A DNA stretch of 64,000 bases. It comes from Paralithodes platypus. Lineage: Eukaryota > Arthropoda > Malacostraca > Decapoda > Lithodidae. Location: NCBI GenBank assembly GCA_032716605.1, contig JAVRFV010002354.1:744001-808000 (forward strand), read 5' to 3'. The notes below the pieces were generated by a model, which saw only the letters and a list, made by a program, of their open reading frames with translations, did not search any database and was not told where the DNA came from. Numbering within the stretch: the first letter of the stretch is position 1; every line of letters starts with the position of its first letter. This document shows positions 31,152 through 42,344 of the stretch, piece by piece. The position numbers and the translations under genes were made by a program.

Positions 31152-32021
31152 TGGAGGACTGGAACAGGTGGAATTCAATCTATCTGTTTTCGCCTCCAGA
31201 CTCTTCACTAATGTGTCAAGTAGTTCACAAACTACGGGGTTACCGGTGCGTAGTCTCGATGATCGCGCCGTTATGGCCGGCTCAGGTGTGGTACCACCAG
31301 TTGCAAGAATGGTGCAGGAACCCGGTGTCGCTCCCGGTCTCCGCGTTCCACTTAGAGACAATTGGCAACCTTCAGACCTCGCTGACTTTTGACTTATGGA
31401 CGTTTACAATGCAAAATGGTTAGCTCAATATGGGGAAAGTGTCACAAGTAAATTTCTGAATCAATATACTATGTCCACCAGGAGACAATAACAATCACAT
31501 TGGAAAAATTTCACAACCTGGATAGTAGAAACAGAGCAAACTGATGCCTCAGTGGCCTTGATTTTTAAATACCTAGATTACTTGTTTGAGCAGAAGCACT
31601 TTTCAGTTGTTACATTAAAGAATCACTTATCTGCTATTAGAACCCCCTTTTTCGATCTCACGGGTCTATCGATACCACAGGCGGAGGAGAAAGGGTTTAT
31701 GAGGGCGTGTTTCAAGCTACGCCCACCACCACGTCAGCTCATGCCTACCTGGTCGCTAGATAAAGCCTTATCATTGCTTCAATCGTGCAGATATAATAAT
31801 GCGCCGGATTTTGAGTCACTATTAAAAAAGGCTGTGTTCCTTATGGCTTAGCAACAGGAAACAGGGTTTTTTGAGCTGGTGGCGATGAGCAACGAACCTA
31901 ATTGCCTTAGGTTTGGGAGACTACACGACAATGTCCAGATCGCGCCGTCTCCCATATTTATTGCAAAAAATTAGCACTGTGATCATGTTTTCTCAGAATA
32001 CTCTGTCCCAGCATTGAAACA
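31152..32021 (+). pseudogene. DIRS copy 2 RT C-terminus and recombinase N-terminus
   Basis: It reads WNRWNSIYLFSPPDSSLM, LWPAQVWY and TIGNLQTSLTF (RT end), then the recombinase start MDVYNAKW at about 31399 and NHLSAIRTPFFDLTG. A stop lies inside the recombinase N-terminus near 31488 and the catalytic Arg region is frameshifted near 31850. It ends near 32021 where LINE-K begins. Confidence 0.72.
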
Positions 32022-32535
32022 ATTAGTGTGCTAGAAAATATCTTAGCTTCAAAGGATGAAATAGTCATGTGTGGGGACTTTAACTGCAAGGAAGTAAATT
32101 GAGAAGAACTTGAACCCGGAACAGGAGAGGAAAGTTGGGGCTATGAATTTTTAAGTATGGCCATGGAACATTCTATATACCAACATGTAAAAGAGAAAAC
32201 AAGAATAAGGGGAAGTGATCAACCAGCTAGATTGGACCTTCTCTTCACAAGAAGGGAGGAGGAGGTTCAAAGTATTCAGTACCTATGCCCACTAGGAAAA
32301 AGCGACCATGCAGTTCTCGACATAGACCTACTATTGAAGTATAATCTACCCAAGGAAAGGGAAAAGCACAAGGAAAATCACTGGATATATTCCAGAACCG
32401 ATTTTGCAGGACTACGGGATTTTTTCAAGTCACAAAATTGGGATCAAGTTTTATCTGAAAGTGAGGTAGACAAAAAACTCAAGGCATTCATGGAGATCTA
32501 TGATACTGGTATAAAAACTTTTGTCCCAAAGTACA
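32022..32535 (+). pseudogene. LINE-K endonuclease C-terminal part
   Basis: APE-type endonuclease remnants: MCGDFNCKEVNW, then a frame reading QPARLDLLFTRREEEV and LGKSDHAVLDIDL, i.e. the GDFN, LD and SDH catalytic blocks. One TGA near 32101 and a frame change break it. The frame stops at the TTAA used by MITE-F. Confidence 0.7.
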
Positions 32536-32539
32536 TTAA

Positions 32540-32940
32540 CCCTTCAGACCCGGAAGGGCTCTTAAACACCCATAAAAAACACACCCGAGCTACCCGGAAG
32601 GGGGCTGGACTGACGCCCCGCATCTCCGGCCACAAGAAGGAGTGCGTCGCTTGTTTGTGTGTGCCTGTATGTTATTGTTAAGTATCGAAAAGTAGTGTAA
32701 AGTGGCTGTTTTTGCCATAAAGTTATCTCCAATGAAATCATCATCACAACTGAACCAGTTGACTTAGAGAGCTCTACTTAACGCCATTCTACAGGTACGA
32801 AACACATCTACGCTTGGGGATGCGCGGGAATGCGGAAGCAAGCCAAATAACAAAGATGCGGTAGCCTAGGCGTAGATGTTTTTCGGCCAAAACCCCCGGG
32901 TTTCGGGGAATATATATAATACATAGCCGGGGCTGGAGGG
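32540..32940. mobile_element. MITE-F, TTAA-flanked miniature element
   Basis: 401 bp between TTAA at 32536-32539 and 32941-32944, with ends CCCTTCAGACCC and GGGGCTGGAGGG (imperfect inverted repeats). The interior is non-coding and unlike MITE-A to -C, so it is a separate piggyBac-type family. It splits the endonuclease/linker of LINE-K. Confidence 0.78.
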
Positions 32941-32944
32941 TTAA

Positions 32945-34880
32945 TAACAGAAAAAAAGGAAATCGCAAAGAATGGTTTAATCGTGAATGTAGGCAAGCAC
33001 AGGAAGAAAAAAACAAAGCCTGGAAAAAGATGAGAAACTGGGATTCAGAAGAAAACAGGCAAAAATATAAAGAGGAAAGAAACAAATACACAGAAATGAG
33101 GAGGTCAGAGGCAAACCATGAGCAAGGGATAGTGGAGAAATATGAAAAGAAACCAAAACAAAAAATTCAAGTTTGTAAACGGCAAAAGGAAGATAAAAGC
33201 CACAATCCTAAAAAATAATAGTGGAAACAGAATCATAGAAGATGATACAGAAATTGCGGAAGAAACTAAATAGAAATTTTGCATCAGTATTTACAAAAGA
33301 AGGAGAATTCATTGCACCAGAAACCAATGAGATAGGTACAGAGGAAATGCCGGAAGTCACATTTAACAGACCAGAGCTCATAGACAAAATGAGTAAGGTG
33401 GATCCAAACAAAGCCGCTGGACCGGATGGAGTATCAGGCTGGATTATTAAAGAAAATGCCAAGGAACTGAGTATACCAATATATGATATAATGACCAAAT
33501 CATTGGACACGGGGATAGTACCTACAGAATGGAAAAGAGCAAACATTATTCCTATATTTAAGGGAGGAAGCAGAGATAAACCACTGAATTATAGACCTGT
33601 ATCACTATTGAGCATCCTCATGAAGATTCTGGAAGGATTAATAAGGGACAAATGGGTGAACTACCTGGAATCCAAAAGATTAATTACTGACCGACAATTT
33701 GGATTCAGAGGTGGCAGATCGTGTGTAAGCAACTTGTTGAGTTTTTACTCTAGAGTAATAGACACAGTGGACCAGAGGGAAGGATGGGTAGACTGTGCCT
33801 ACCTAGACTTTAAAAAGGCATTTGACAAAGTTCCACACAAGAGATTGCTGTGGAAATTAAAACATGAGGGAAAAGTAGGAGACAAACTGCTGAAATGGAT
33901 GGAGAGCTACCTTAGCGGAAGACAGATGAGAACAACAGTAAGGGGGAAATCGTCAAACTGGACTTAAATTACGAGTGGAGTACCACAAGGATCTGTCCTA
34001 GCCCCAATCATGTTTTTAATATTTGTAAATGACTTACCTGAAGGACTAACAAGCTACATGAGCATGTTTGCGGACGATGCTAAGCTGCTTAAAACGATCA
34101 GAACCCAGGAGGATTGCCTAGAACTCCAATCAGATTTGCAAAAGATCCATGAATGGAGCATCAAATGGAATATGGAGTTCAATGCAGGAAAATGTAAGAC
34201 TCTAGAAATGGGTAAAAGCAAGTACAGACCTAGAAAAGATTATAAACTAGGAAACAAAGTGATACCCAAAGCAGAAAAAGAAAAAGACTTGGAGATAGAA
34301 TTTAAGGATAACATGTCTCCGGAAAGCCACGTAAATAAGATAGTGAGAGAATCACTAGCACTATTGGCAAATATCAGGATGTCTTTCAATTATCTTAATG
34401 AAAACACCATGAAACAAATAATAACGGCAATAATAAGACCCAGGATGGAATATGCATCTGTAGTGTGGTCCCCTCACATGAAGAAAACATATCCACAAAA
34501 TTGAGAGGGTACAGAGAGCAGCTACGAGGATGATCCCAGGTTTAAAAAATTTGGAGTACCAAGAGAGGCTCGAGAGATTGAATCTACCTACACTGGAACA
34601 GAGAAGGAAACGAGGACAGCAAATTCAGATATACAAATGTGTTAGAGGTATTGACAAAATCGACCAAGAAAACTTCATAGAGAGGGATGGAGGTGAGAGA
34701 ACAAGAGGTCACAGCTACAAACTGAAAGTGCCTAATAGTAAATCCGATCTGAAAAGAAAAAGATTTCCTACCAACTCGATTAGTGGGTGGAACAAATTGC
34801 CAGCCGAAGTAGTGTCCGCACCATCAGTGCATAGTTTCAAAGCACGGTATGATAAACATATCTTAGGAGGCGGGAATTAA
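32945..34880 (+). pseudogene. LINE-K reverse transcriptase
   Basis: After a basic linker (EWFNRECRQAQEEKN) the RT reads VDPNKAAGPDGVSGW, NYRPVSLLSILMKILE, YLDFKKAFDKVPH, then an in-frame TAA at 33964-33966 just before ITSGVPQGSVLAPIMF. The palm follows, with FADDAKLLK (F-ADD variant). A one-base frameshift near 34485 leads to the C-terminal domain (LKNLEYQERLERL, LEQRRKRGQQIQIYK, FPTNSISGWNKLP) typical of CR1/L2-like LINEs. Confidence 0.78.
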
Positions 34881-34920
34881 CGAGCATGCTCACTCCCGCA
34901 AATACAACTAGTGTAAGTGT

Positions 34921-35263
34921 AAGTACACATCATATTTTATGCCCAGTTCAAGCTCTAGTTAAGTTTATGAGGGTAGCTCAACCTCGACAACCAGGCTTTC
35001 TATGGGTGAACCAGACAGATAATCGTGTTACAAGAAGAAAATTAGCTTCTCTTTTAGATGTTATTAAAGAAAGTAATCCCGGCGTGGTGGGCAGAGCCCA
35101 CGACATCAGGAAGTGGGCCGTCTCTCTTAGATTTTTGCAGAATTTCTCCATTGACGACATAGCCAACACTCAGTTGTGGGCTTCTAATCTAACACGATAC
35201 CTGTCGGTCGCTCTGGACAAACCAAAGCGTACCTGTATAGCTTTACGACAGAAGGTCCAGTAG
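34921..35263 (+). pseudogene. DIRS copy 2 recombinase C-terminal fragment
   Basis: It has GVVGRAHDIRKWAVSLRF (the H-x2-R pair) and TQLWASN, but next to the last catalytic residues it lacks about 9 bases compared with copy 1: SNHTFLSRYL is reduced to SNLTRYL, removing the conserved His. The terminal Tyr is kept. Confidence 0.78.
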
Positions 35264-35602
35264 GCTATGTGCTATTATTATTTAAAGTTAAGGATAAAAA
35301 GGAGGGGGGGGGGTGCTAAATAGTCCAAAGCCCCACAAGGACCCCTTCCGCCGGAGATTGAGATAAATCACGAGCTGTGATATAAATCGAACTGGTTTTA
35401 CAGTTCAAAATTTTAATTTTTAAGAAATCTATCATAGTTGCAACTACAGTATATAGGATTACTAGAATGTACAAACATATATAAACTGTACAAATATTGT
35501 TAAGATTAGAACATATTCCAAAGAGTTATAGTTCTATGGGAACACAAGAGTATTCCCAGTTTCTCATGTTATAGATCTTAAGAAAAAGATCTGGTCATGA
35601 AC

Positions 35603-35634
35603 AAGCAGATATTCTTCGAAGTAACGCACTGCTT
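35603..35634 (+). promoter_or_regulatory. Conserved 3' UTR hairpin, DIRS copy 2
   Basis: AAGCAG and CTGCTT enclose a 20-base loop containing TTCTTCGAAG. The position relative to the recombinase end and internal complementary region matches copy 1 (5187-5215), though stem bases differ. Confidence 0.6.
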
Positions 35635-35767
35635 GCCCTCTTTCATATTTTTATATAATTATTGGATGCAAACAATAAAATACTTAAAATGTTATACGGT
35701 TTCTTTCTGTCCTGAGGTTAGGAGTTTTAGGATATTGTCACGAATGACCCCCTCCAGTCTTGGTACT

Positions 35768-35880
35768 CAGGCAATATCGTCAATGATGAAGGGGCCACTT
35801 ATTAAATTATAGGTTTGATTCCCGGAGGGAAGTAATGAAAACCTAATATTTAGTAGGGCCCCGTAATCATTGACGATGTA
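35768..35880 (+). repeat. DIRS copy 2 internal complementary region
   Basis: CGTCAATGAT, GGGGCCACT, a central hairpin (35811-35844: AGGTTT, TTCCC, GGGAA, AAACCT), then GGGCCCCGTAATCATTGACG. It joins 5'-type and 3'-type end sequence, as in copy 1, and is complementary to the element end at 36220-36303. Confidence 0.8.
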
Positions 35881-35984
35881 AGGGCCCTCCCAGCCATCCC
35901 CTTCCCATTAGTTTGATTTCTTAAGTTGTATCTCGATATGTCATTGAAGGAAGTTATGGCCGCTAGGGGGCCAGCGTTTGGAAC

Positions 35985-36303
35985 CCACACGCAAGAAATC
36001 CACACATGGAAAGCTGTAATATAACGTATATTAAGTTCGTTTGCCTTTTTTCTTTTTTACTAAGTTTTTTTCGTAGAGTACCCGATCATAAGACAATTCC
36101 ATAAGAGAATTAAGCATTGCACTTATGAAGTATAGTACAGTACTGTACTCTGAACCTTCCGCGCGGTATATTCAAAACTGCTGACGTGGGTGTTGAAGGG
36201 AGACAATTATATTAAGAGGCAATATCGTCAATGATTACGGGGCACTACTAAATACAGGTATTAGGTTTTCATTACTTCCCTCCGGGAATCAACCTATATT
36301 ATA
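35985..36303 (+). repeat. DIRS copy 2 inverted terminal repeat, 3' side
   Basis: It holds the diverged TACTAAG...TTCGTA hairpin block (about 36058-36078), CGCGCGGTA (about 36160), CGTCAATGATTACGGGGC and the terminal hairpin 36263-36295. The partner 5' repeat was lost with the 5' truncation. Confidence 0.75.
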
Positions 36304-37351
36304 TACTAACCCTACACACTGGGCAGGAGACTAGGAATCCTCCTCCCCTTGTAAAATTCTCCTACTCAACGAGACAGAGAAAGGGTCGAGGGAACGCGAA
36401 AGTGGTCCTGGACCCCCAGGGGGTAAGGGGGCCTTCATCTAATAGCGGAGGAATAAAAGAATATGCCTCACGCATCCTACTGCGTGTCGTACAAGGCGAC
36501 TAATAGGGGGGATGGTGATAGACTTGTGGACCAACAGCCATTACTAGACAATAAAGTCTTTATCTTAGCACTGTCTTGGTATGGCACTGCCGAGGCTGGT
36601 GGGGTGCAGAGAGGTGCCACAGGGGACTGAGTCTTACCTGGGTGCCGTTTGGCACCAGACCTGTGTCGGCAACAGTGTTTGCATGTTGGAGCAGTGTTGG
36701 GGCAGGACTTTATTGTTCATATAGTCCAATTGCATAATATACAGTAGAGTGTTGTTATGGTGCTGTCTTTTTGTAACACTGTTAAGGCTGGGGTGTGGTT
36801 GCAGATACTGCAGGTGCAAGTGCTGCAGGGGGACTCTGTTGAGTCTTGCTGAGGCACGGTTAGCATTATACCAACATCAGCCACAGTGATGACTTGGTGG
36901 GGCAGTGCTGTGGCAGGACTTTATTGTACTACAGTACACTCCAACTACTGAAAGGCAACCCCGTCTGAGCCGTTTACAATGCATGTAATGGAAAAATTAC
37001 ATTAAACCAATGTATGTATGTATGTTTACAGGTTTCTGTTCGGGCTCTGTCTCGATTCGGCCACCCCCCAGCAATGGGGTATATGCCTGAGTGTATACAT
37101 ACATACACACTTTATTAGCGTACTATCAGTAGATTATTTGATGGGTAATTGATTTGATATATTAATACACTGAAACAAAGTTATCTTTTTAACTTCCAAA
37201 TCCAAACTGAAGGTGTAAACAAAAGGCACATGAAATGATTAAACAAGCAATCTTTTAATAATTGTGTGAGCAAATCAAGCATAAAAGAAAGTCAGTAGTA
37301 TAATGAGAGTCTGTAATGGCATTCAACGTTAGCTTATATTTACAAAATAAA
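36304..37351. other. Non-coding region with a diverged duplication
   Basis: No gene is seen. Segments around 36570-36715 and 36770-36925 share a layout (GGCACTG/GTAACACTG, GAGGCTG/AAGGCTG, GCAGTG...GGCAGGACTTTATTGT), suggesting an old tandem duplication of about 200 bases. GCCTCACGCATCC and GTCGTACAAGGCGACTAATA near 36464-36503 look like LINE-related repeat sequence that I cannot place. Confidence 0.45.
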
Positions 37352-37560
37352 GGCGGCATCACACGAGTGATTTTTCCGTCAATTTTTATGAGCAATTGTT
37401 GTCTGGCAGCTTCAAAATACAAGTTCCATAAGAATTAAACTACCTAACATAATTTACCTTCGATCTAGTTTCCGATTTCAATGCGATAATATCCCTAAAT
37501 ATCACCAGAAAAAACTTGCTCATGGAAAATTGACGGAAAAAGCGCTCATGTGACAGTGGC
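37352..37560. mobile_element. 209-bp MITE with long terminal inverted repeats
   Basis: The ends pair over about 44 bases with mismatches: GGCGGCATCACACGAGTGAT opposes the complement of ATCACATGAGCGC-type sequence at 37545-37560, with TTTTTCCGTCAATTTT and ATGAGCAA shared inside both arms. It directly abuts the TTAA of MITE-D. Superfamily uncertain (hAT- or Kolobok-like ends). Confidence 0.6.
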
Positions 37561-37564
37561 TTAA

Positions 37565-38167
37565 CCCGGCAAGTGCGGATCTACTTATATAAGGTGTACC
37601 GGTGCGCTGCGGAACTCCTTATATAATCCAAGGCCTAAATATTTGTTTTTAAATCAGCCCAGTATCAATTTTTTTTTTTATTGCCCCTTGGCCATGGCAA
37701 ATATCACTCCTCCACATCCCCTCCTCCCCCCCCCCCCCCACCCACCCTTCAATTATCACCTATTCTCCCTGTTATTCCCTTATTCTTAGGTATATTTTCG
37801 TGCTAACATTAGCGAGTTGCTAGCAGGGCGTGGTCATCTGTGTTACCAAGTGTGGGAAAGAGCGAGAGAGAGAGTATCGCGCGACAGTGTCTCTCCAGAC
37901 GTGGGGAGGAGTGGAGGAGTGGGAGGCTGGCTCACACTCGATGATTACAACTCCCGGCCTCTGTTGCCGATTTTGACCAGACAAACGCTGTTTCCACTTG
38001 TTTTATTGCTTGTAACAGGTTAATACCTATATAATCAACGTAAAATAGGCGCATATGGATAAGTATTAATGATATTTATGGTACGATGATGATTTGAGTG
38101 AAGGAAACCATCTAAATACCTCCGCACAGGGGTGGCTGTATACAATAGGGGGAACGCAGCGGAGAGG
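37565..38167 (+). mobile_element. MITE-D, old relative of MITE-A to -C
   Basis: 603 bp between TTAA at 37561-37564 and 38168-38171. It starts CCCGGCAAGTGCGG and ends CGCAGCGGAGAGG. Interior blocks match MITE-B in order (TTGGCCATGG, TTATCACCTATT, TATATTTTCGTGCTAACATTAG, the GA run, ATAGGCGCATATGGATAA) but with many differences, so it is an older or sister family. Confidence 0.78.
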
Positions 38168-38171
38168 TTAA

Positions 38172-38440
38172 GAATGTTAAATTTAATATCATGTGTAATA
38201 CATACGCCAATTAATCCTAAAGAAAACACTCGAATGACCTGTGAAGAGTAATAGAATAAAATCATTGCGCACATAAGTTCTTGGAGGTAGATTAAATATG
38301 AGCCTTGCTGTTCTATTTAGTATGGACTGAACTTTTAGTAAGTAATTAGGAAGGCCAACCAATAAGGCATTACAATAGTCCACACGTGATAGGACAATTG
38401 AGTGAACCAATGTTAGAAGACAGCGCTTGTTAAGAAACCG
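38172..38440 (-). pseudogene. LINE RT C-terminal fragment
   Basis: The minus strand encodes LTLVHSIVLSRVDYCNALLV and RTARLIFNLPPR, a segment after the RT palm common in L2/CR1-like LINEs. There is no start, palm or 3' end. It lies between MITE-D and a LINE-L fragment. Confidence 0.6.
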
Positions 38441-38770
38441 TCTCACTGCTGATGGGTACAGGGCCCTGGGTGGGGCTTTGGTTTCCCGGGCGTTTCCGCA
38501 CCCTCCTCAGCTCCCCGCCATGGAGTGGCTTCGGTCAACCAGGCTTTATTGTGGTCGGCAGGGAGGGTTCTGTGGGGGCGCTCGGATATGGCCTTGGCCG
38601 CGCTCGGAGCCATGGGGCTGTTCGGCCAGGCAGCTTGGGGAACAACAAGAACAACAACACAAGTTTCGCTGCAGAGGTCCCTCGAGACATGGAGGAGAGG
38701 TTCAGTGCGCTGGCCGCCATGCTGGAGAGCGGACGGGGGCCTTGCTGCGCTACGAAATCGAAGCCATTAT
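38441..38770 (+). pseudogene. LINE-L 3' end fragment
   Basis: The block around 38560-38665 (GGCCTTGGCC..., TTCGGCCAGGCAGCTTGGGG, then AACAACAAGAACAACAACAC) is a diverged copy of the 3' end of LINE-L at 62005-62090 in sense orientation, including its (AAC)n tail. The sequence to 38770 beyond the tail is unassigned. Confidence 0.6.
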
Positions 38771-39299
38771 ATATCCATGCACTGCTTTATTACTGAACAA
38801 AAATACTACATTACTTACTCAAATCTCAAGTATCTTCAATGATATATACTGTATATCTCGCATGCATAAGCATGTGATATATAAAGGTGTCCTACCTTGA
38901 CAAAACATAAAATAATACCTGGCCTCAAACACAAAATGCGAATCTTGGCGGTGTGATTGATTTCCCGCAAATTTTCGGAGAGCCCGAAATCAACTCTAAT
39001 TTATTCCCATAAGGCATGTAGTAAATTTTAAGACTCCATTCACTCCTAGTACAGTGCCTGCTATGATAACATCTTACTCTAAGTGCATTTCTGATAAACA
39101 TGGCACCTACACAAATGTTATTCTACACAAACTAAATCAGATATGACGATAAAGTAAATTTGAACATTCCCCCATCTTATTTCACACAATAAACAACATT
39201 GTCCCTATATCAAACATCAATTAACTAAATACAAAATGTAGCCTACATCTCCTAGATACACACGGTAATCACAACTGTGGCGAAAGTAGTTATAAAATA
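38771..39299. other. No recognisable feature
   Basis: AT-rich and non-coding. I see no repeats or motifs of note. Confidence 0.5.
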
Positions 39300-39680
39300 T
39301 ACATGGGGCAAACTCGACCTACCACCAAACATCTGATAGCAAGTCCATAGGCTATCCCACCTTAGACATGAAGAGAATGCTATGCTATGTAGACAGCGAG
39401 ATCTGGAACTATACATGGAGCAAACTCCAGCTACCACCAAACATCTGATAGCAAGTCCATAGGCTATCCCACCTTAGACATGAAGAGAATGCTATGCTAT
39501 GTAGACAGCGAGATCTGGAACTATACATGGAGCAAACTCCAGCTACCACCAAACATCTGATAGCAAGTCCATAGGCTATCCCACCTTAGACATGAAGAGA
39601 ATGCTATGCTATGTAGACAGCGAGATCTGGAACTATACATGGAGAAAACTCCAGCTACCACCAAACATCTGATAGCACTT
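39300..39680. repeat. 112-bp tandem array, left part
   Basis: The unit, marked by CTTAGACATGAAGAGAATGC at 39361, 39473 and 39585, has an exact 112-bp period. About 3.4 copies are present; the first is partial and more diverged. It is interrupted by LINE-J at 39680 and resumes at 41906 in phase. Confidence 0.9.
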
Positions 39681-41804
39681 TGGCGCTGCCGACTGGGAGG
39701 CTCTTCGGCAGTACTTCTTTGATTTCCCATGGAATGATTTCTGCTTCCATGGCCGGGGACCCTCGGAGAGTGCTGAACGCATTACCGAGGTAATCCTATC
39801 GGGCATGGAAGCATACATTCCATTCTCTTTCTCTCAGACTAATGCTAAAAAATCTTGGTTTACTCACGCCTGTTCTACTGCTGTCCGCAATAAGGAGGAA
39901 GCATTCAAACGGTACCGACGCCTTAAAACTCAAGACTCTCATTCTTCATATGTTTCTGCCCGGAATCAAGCCAAATCTGTTCTTCGACTTGCCAAACACT
40001 CTTTCATCAATATAAATGCACTGAACTATCCAACTCTAGCTCTTCCCAAGCTTTCTGGCATCTAGCCAAAAACCTCTCCAACAATTTCTCTTCCTCGTCT
40101 TTCCCTCCTCTTTCCCACTCTGATGGCACAACCATCACTTCTTCCTCTGACAAAGCTAAACTCTTCGCTCAAACTTTTGCTAGAAACTCCACCTTGGATG
40201 ATTCCGGTGCTATTCCTCCCTCTCCGCCCTCCTCTCTCTTACTTATGCCTAATATCCTAATCTCTTCTAAAGATGTACTTTCTACCCTCTCTGGGCTTAA
40301 CACTAATAAGGCGTACGGTCCGGACGGTGTTCCTCCTGTTGTTCTCAAAAACTGTGCTTCCGTGCTGACTCCCTGCCTAGGCAAACTCTTTCGTCTCTGT
40401 CTATCCTCTAACGTCTTCCCTTCATGCTGGAAGTTTGCTCACATTCAACCTGTCCCAAAGAAGGGTGACCGCTCTCAACCCTCCAACTATCGTCCAATTG
40501 CTCTTATCTCTTGTCTTTCTAAAGTTTTTGAAACTATTCTTGCTTCGAAATTTCTTAAGCATTTCTCTTCTCATAATCTGCTCTCAGATCGCCAGTATGG
40601 CTTCCTTAAGGGTCGCTCTACTGGTGATCTTCTTTCATATCTTACTAACTCTTGGTCATCCTCCTTTCGGGACTTCGGTGAGACTTTTTCTATTGCACTA
40701 GACATATCGAAAGCCTTCGATAGAGTCTGGCATAAATCTTTAATTTCTAAACTACCCTCCTTCGGTTTCTATCCCTCCATCTGTGCCTTTGTCTCTAATT
40801 TCCTTTCTGGCCGTTCCATAGCTGCGGTTGTGGACGGCCATTGTTCACTTCCTCACCCTATAAACTCCGGTGTTCCTCAGGGCTCTGTCCTATCTCCTAT
40901 TCTCTTTCTAATTTTTATAAATGATCTCCTTAACTGTACCTTAATTCCCATCCATTCATACGCAGACGACTCAACTTTACACTACTCCATTAGTTTTTCA
41001 GAACGCCCCAGCCAGCAATCCCTCAACGACAAACGTAATGAAGCCATAGAACTCTTAAATTCTGATCTAAATACTATTTCCAATTGGGGCAGAGAAAACC
41101 TTGTTAACTTTAATGCTTCCAAAACCCAATTTCTCCATCTATCTACCCGTCAGGATCTCCCAGCGGACTATCCCTTATTCTTCAACAATACAAAAATCAA
41201 CCCTTCATCTTCTCTCAATATTCTTGGTGTCTCTTTTTCTTCTGCTCTCATTTGGAAGGACCATATTACCAGTCTTGCTAAGGCAGCCTCCCAGAAGCTG
41301 GGTGTGCTCAACCGCCTTAGGGGGTTCTTTTCCCCTGCACAGCTTCTTGCTCTGTACAGGGGCATAGTGCGCCCTTGTATTGAGTATTGTTCACATGTGT
41401 GGGGAGGTTCCTCTCACACCGCTCTCCTAGACAAGGTTGAAAGGAAGGCCTTTCGTATCATTAACTCCCGTCCACTCACCAACTCTCTGCAATCTCTCTC
41501 TCTCCGCCGCAATGTTGCATCTCTCTCGCTATTCTATCGCTACTATAATAATCAGTGTTCCTCAGAGCTATCCCAGTGCATACCACCTCCTTTACGTAGG
41601 GCACGTGGTACCCGTCTTGCAACTCAATCCCACCCCTACTCTGTGCAACTCTCCAACCCAAGAGTGAAACGTTACTCTCAAACTTTCTTCTACTCAACAT
41701 CTGAGCTCTGGAACTCTCTCCCAGAATCAGTCTTTCCCTCTTCCTATGACTTAAATTGCTTCAAACTCCGTGTGTCCAGGCATTTTGGCTCGAACGTCCC
41801 TTGA
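39681..41804 (+). pseudogene. LINE-J reverse transcriptase ORF, one frameshift
   Basis: It is open from the insertion edge in the frame FGAADWEALRQYFF to about 40018, then shifts one frame (QAFWHLAKNLSNNF) and runs open to the stop at 41802-41804. RT motifs: NTNKAYGPDGVPPVVL, NYRPIALISCLSKVFE, ALDISKAFDRVWH, GVPQGSVLSPILFLIF, catalytic YADD (HSYADDSTLHY), then NILGVSFSS and RPCIEYCSHVWGG. Jockey/CR1-like. The endonuclease is lost by truncation. Confidence 0.8.
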
Positions 41805-41905
41805 TTTTGGCCCTGTCACTCTTTCAACTATGGGGGAGGCACTCGCTATAGGCAGTTATGCCTTTTGCCTCCCTCAAACACATAGAAAAAAAAAAAAAAA
41901 AAAAA
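39681..41905 (+). mobile_element. LINE-J inserted in the 112-bp tandem array
   Basis: A 5'-truncated LINE ending in 20 A residues (41886-41905). The left junction is ...CATCTGATAGC and the right junction GCAAGTCC, so at most GC is duplicated. This is nearly blunt compared with usual LINE insertions. Confidence 0.82.
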
Positions 41906-42090
41906 GCAAGTCCATAGGCTATCCCACCTTAGACATGCAGAGAATGCTATGCTATGTAGACAGCGAGATCTGGAACTATACATGGAGCAAACTCCAGCTA
42001 CCACCAAACATCTGATAGCAAGTCCATAGGCTATCCCACCTTAGACATGAAGAGAATGCTATGCTATGTAGACAGCGAGATCTGGAACTC
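41906..42090. repeat. 112-bp tandem array, right part
   Basis: The unit markers are at 41928 and 42040, again 112 apart. About 1.6 copies, near-identical to the left part. Confidence 0.9.
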
Positions 42091-42344
42091 GTCACAGTAG
42101 CAATGCCAACTTTCAGTCAAATCACACATTTCCTGCTACATTTTCAAATGAATAACAAGGATTCATAATATTTACATTTTAACCGTTCCAGAATTCATAT
42201 TATTTATTGATATTAAGCATATGTGAATAAGCCAATTGTTTGTGATGCAGGTCCAGACTCCGGATCCCCCATTTCACGCACTAGCAATATAAAGTGCAGA
42301 CGTAATTTTCCCAGCCTAGCGCTGGGATCCCTCACAATTGTATT

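Larger units (their letters stand above)
32022..34920 (+). mobile_element. LINE-K, CR1/L2-like LINE in the DIRS copy 2 recombinase gene
   Basis: A 5'-truncated LINE beginning within its endonuclease and ending in a short GTGTAA-type repeat near 34905-34920. Comparison with copy 1 shows it splits recombinase sequence between VPALK and HHILCPVQAL. It carries MITE-F at 32540-32940. Confidence 0.72.
20016..36303 (+). mobile_element. DIRS copy 2, 5'-truncated and split by nested insertions
   Basis: The collinear DIRS pieces are gag C-terminus (20016-20507), RT start (20520-20969), RT middle (28705-29301), RNase H (29911-30517), linker and recombinase N-terminus (31148-32021), recombinase C-terminus (34921-35263), 3' UTR with hairpin, internal complementary region (about 35768-35880) and 3' inverted repeat (about 35985-36303). 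LINE-H1, MITE-A, MITE-B and LINE-K interrupt it. It is inactive: YLDD reads YLDN, the recombinase has lost residues, and there are several stops. Confidence 0.82.

Noticed and set aside
36464..36503. tRNA-like or RNA gene from GTCGTACAAGGCGACT
   Set aside because: A short stem can be drawn, but no cloverleaf or anticodon arm can be assembled.
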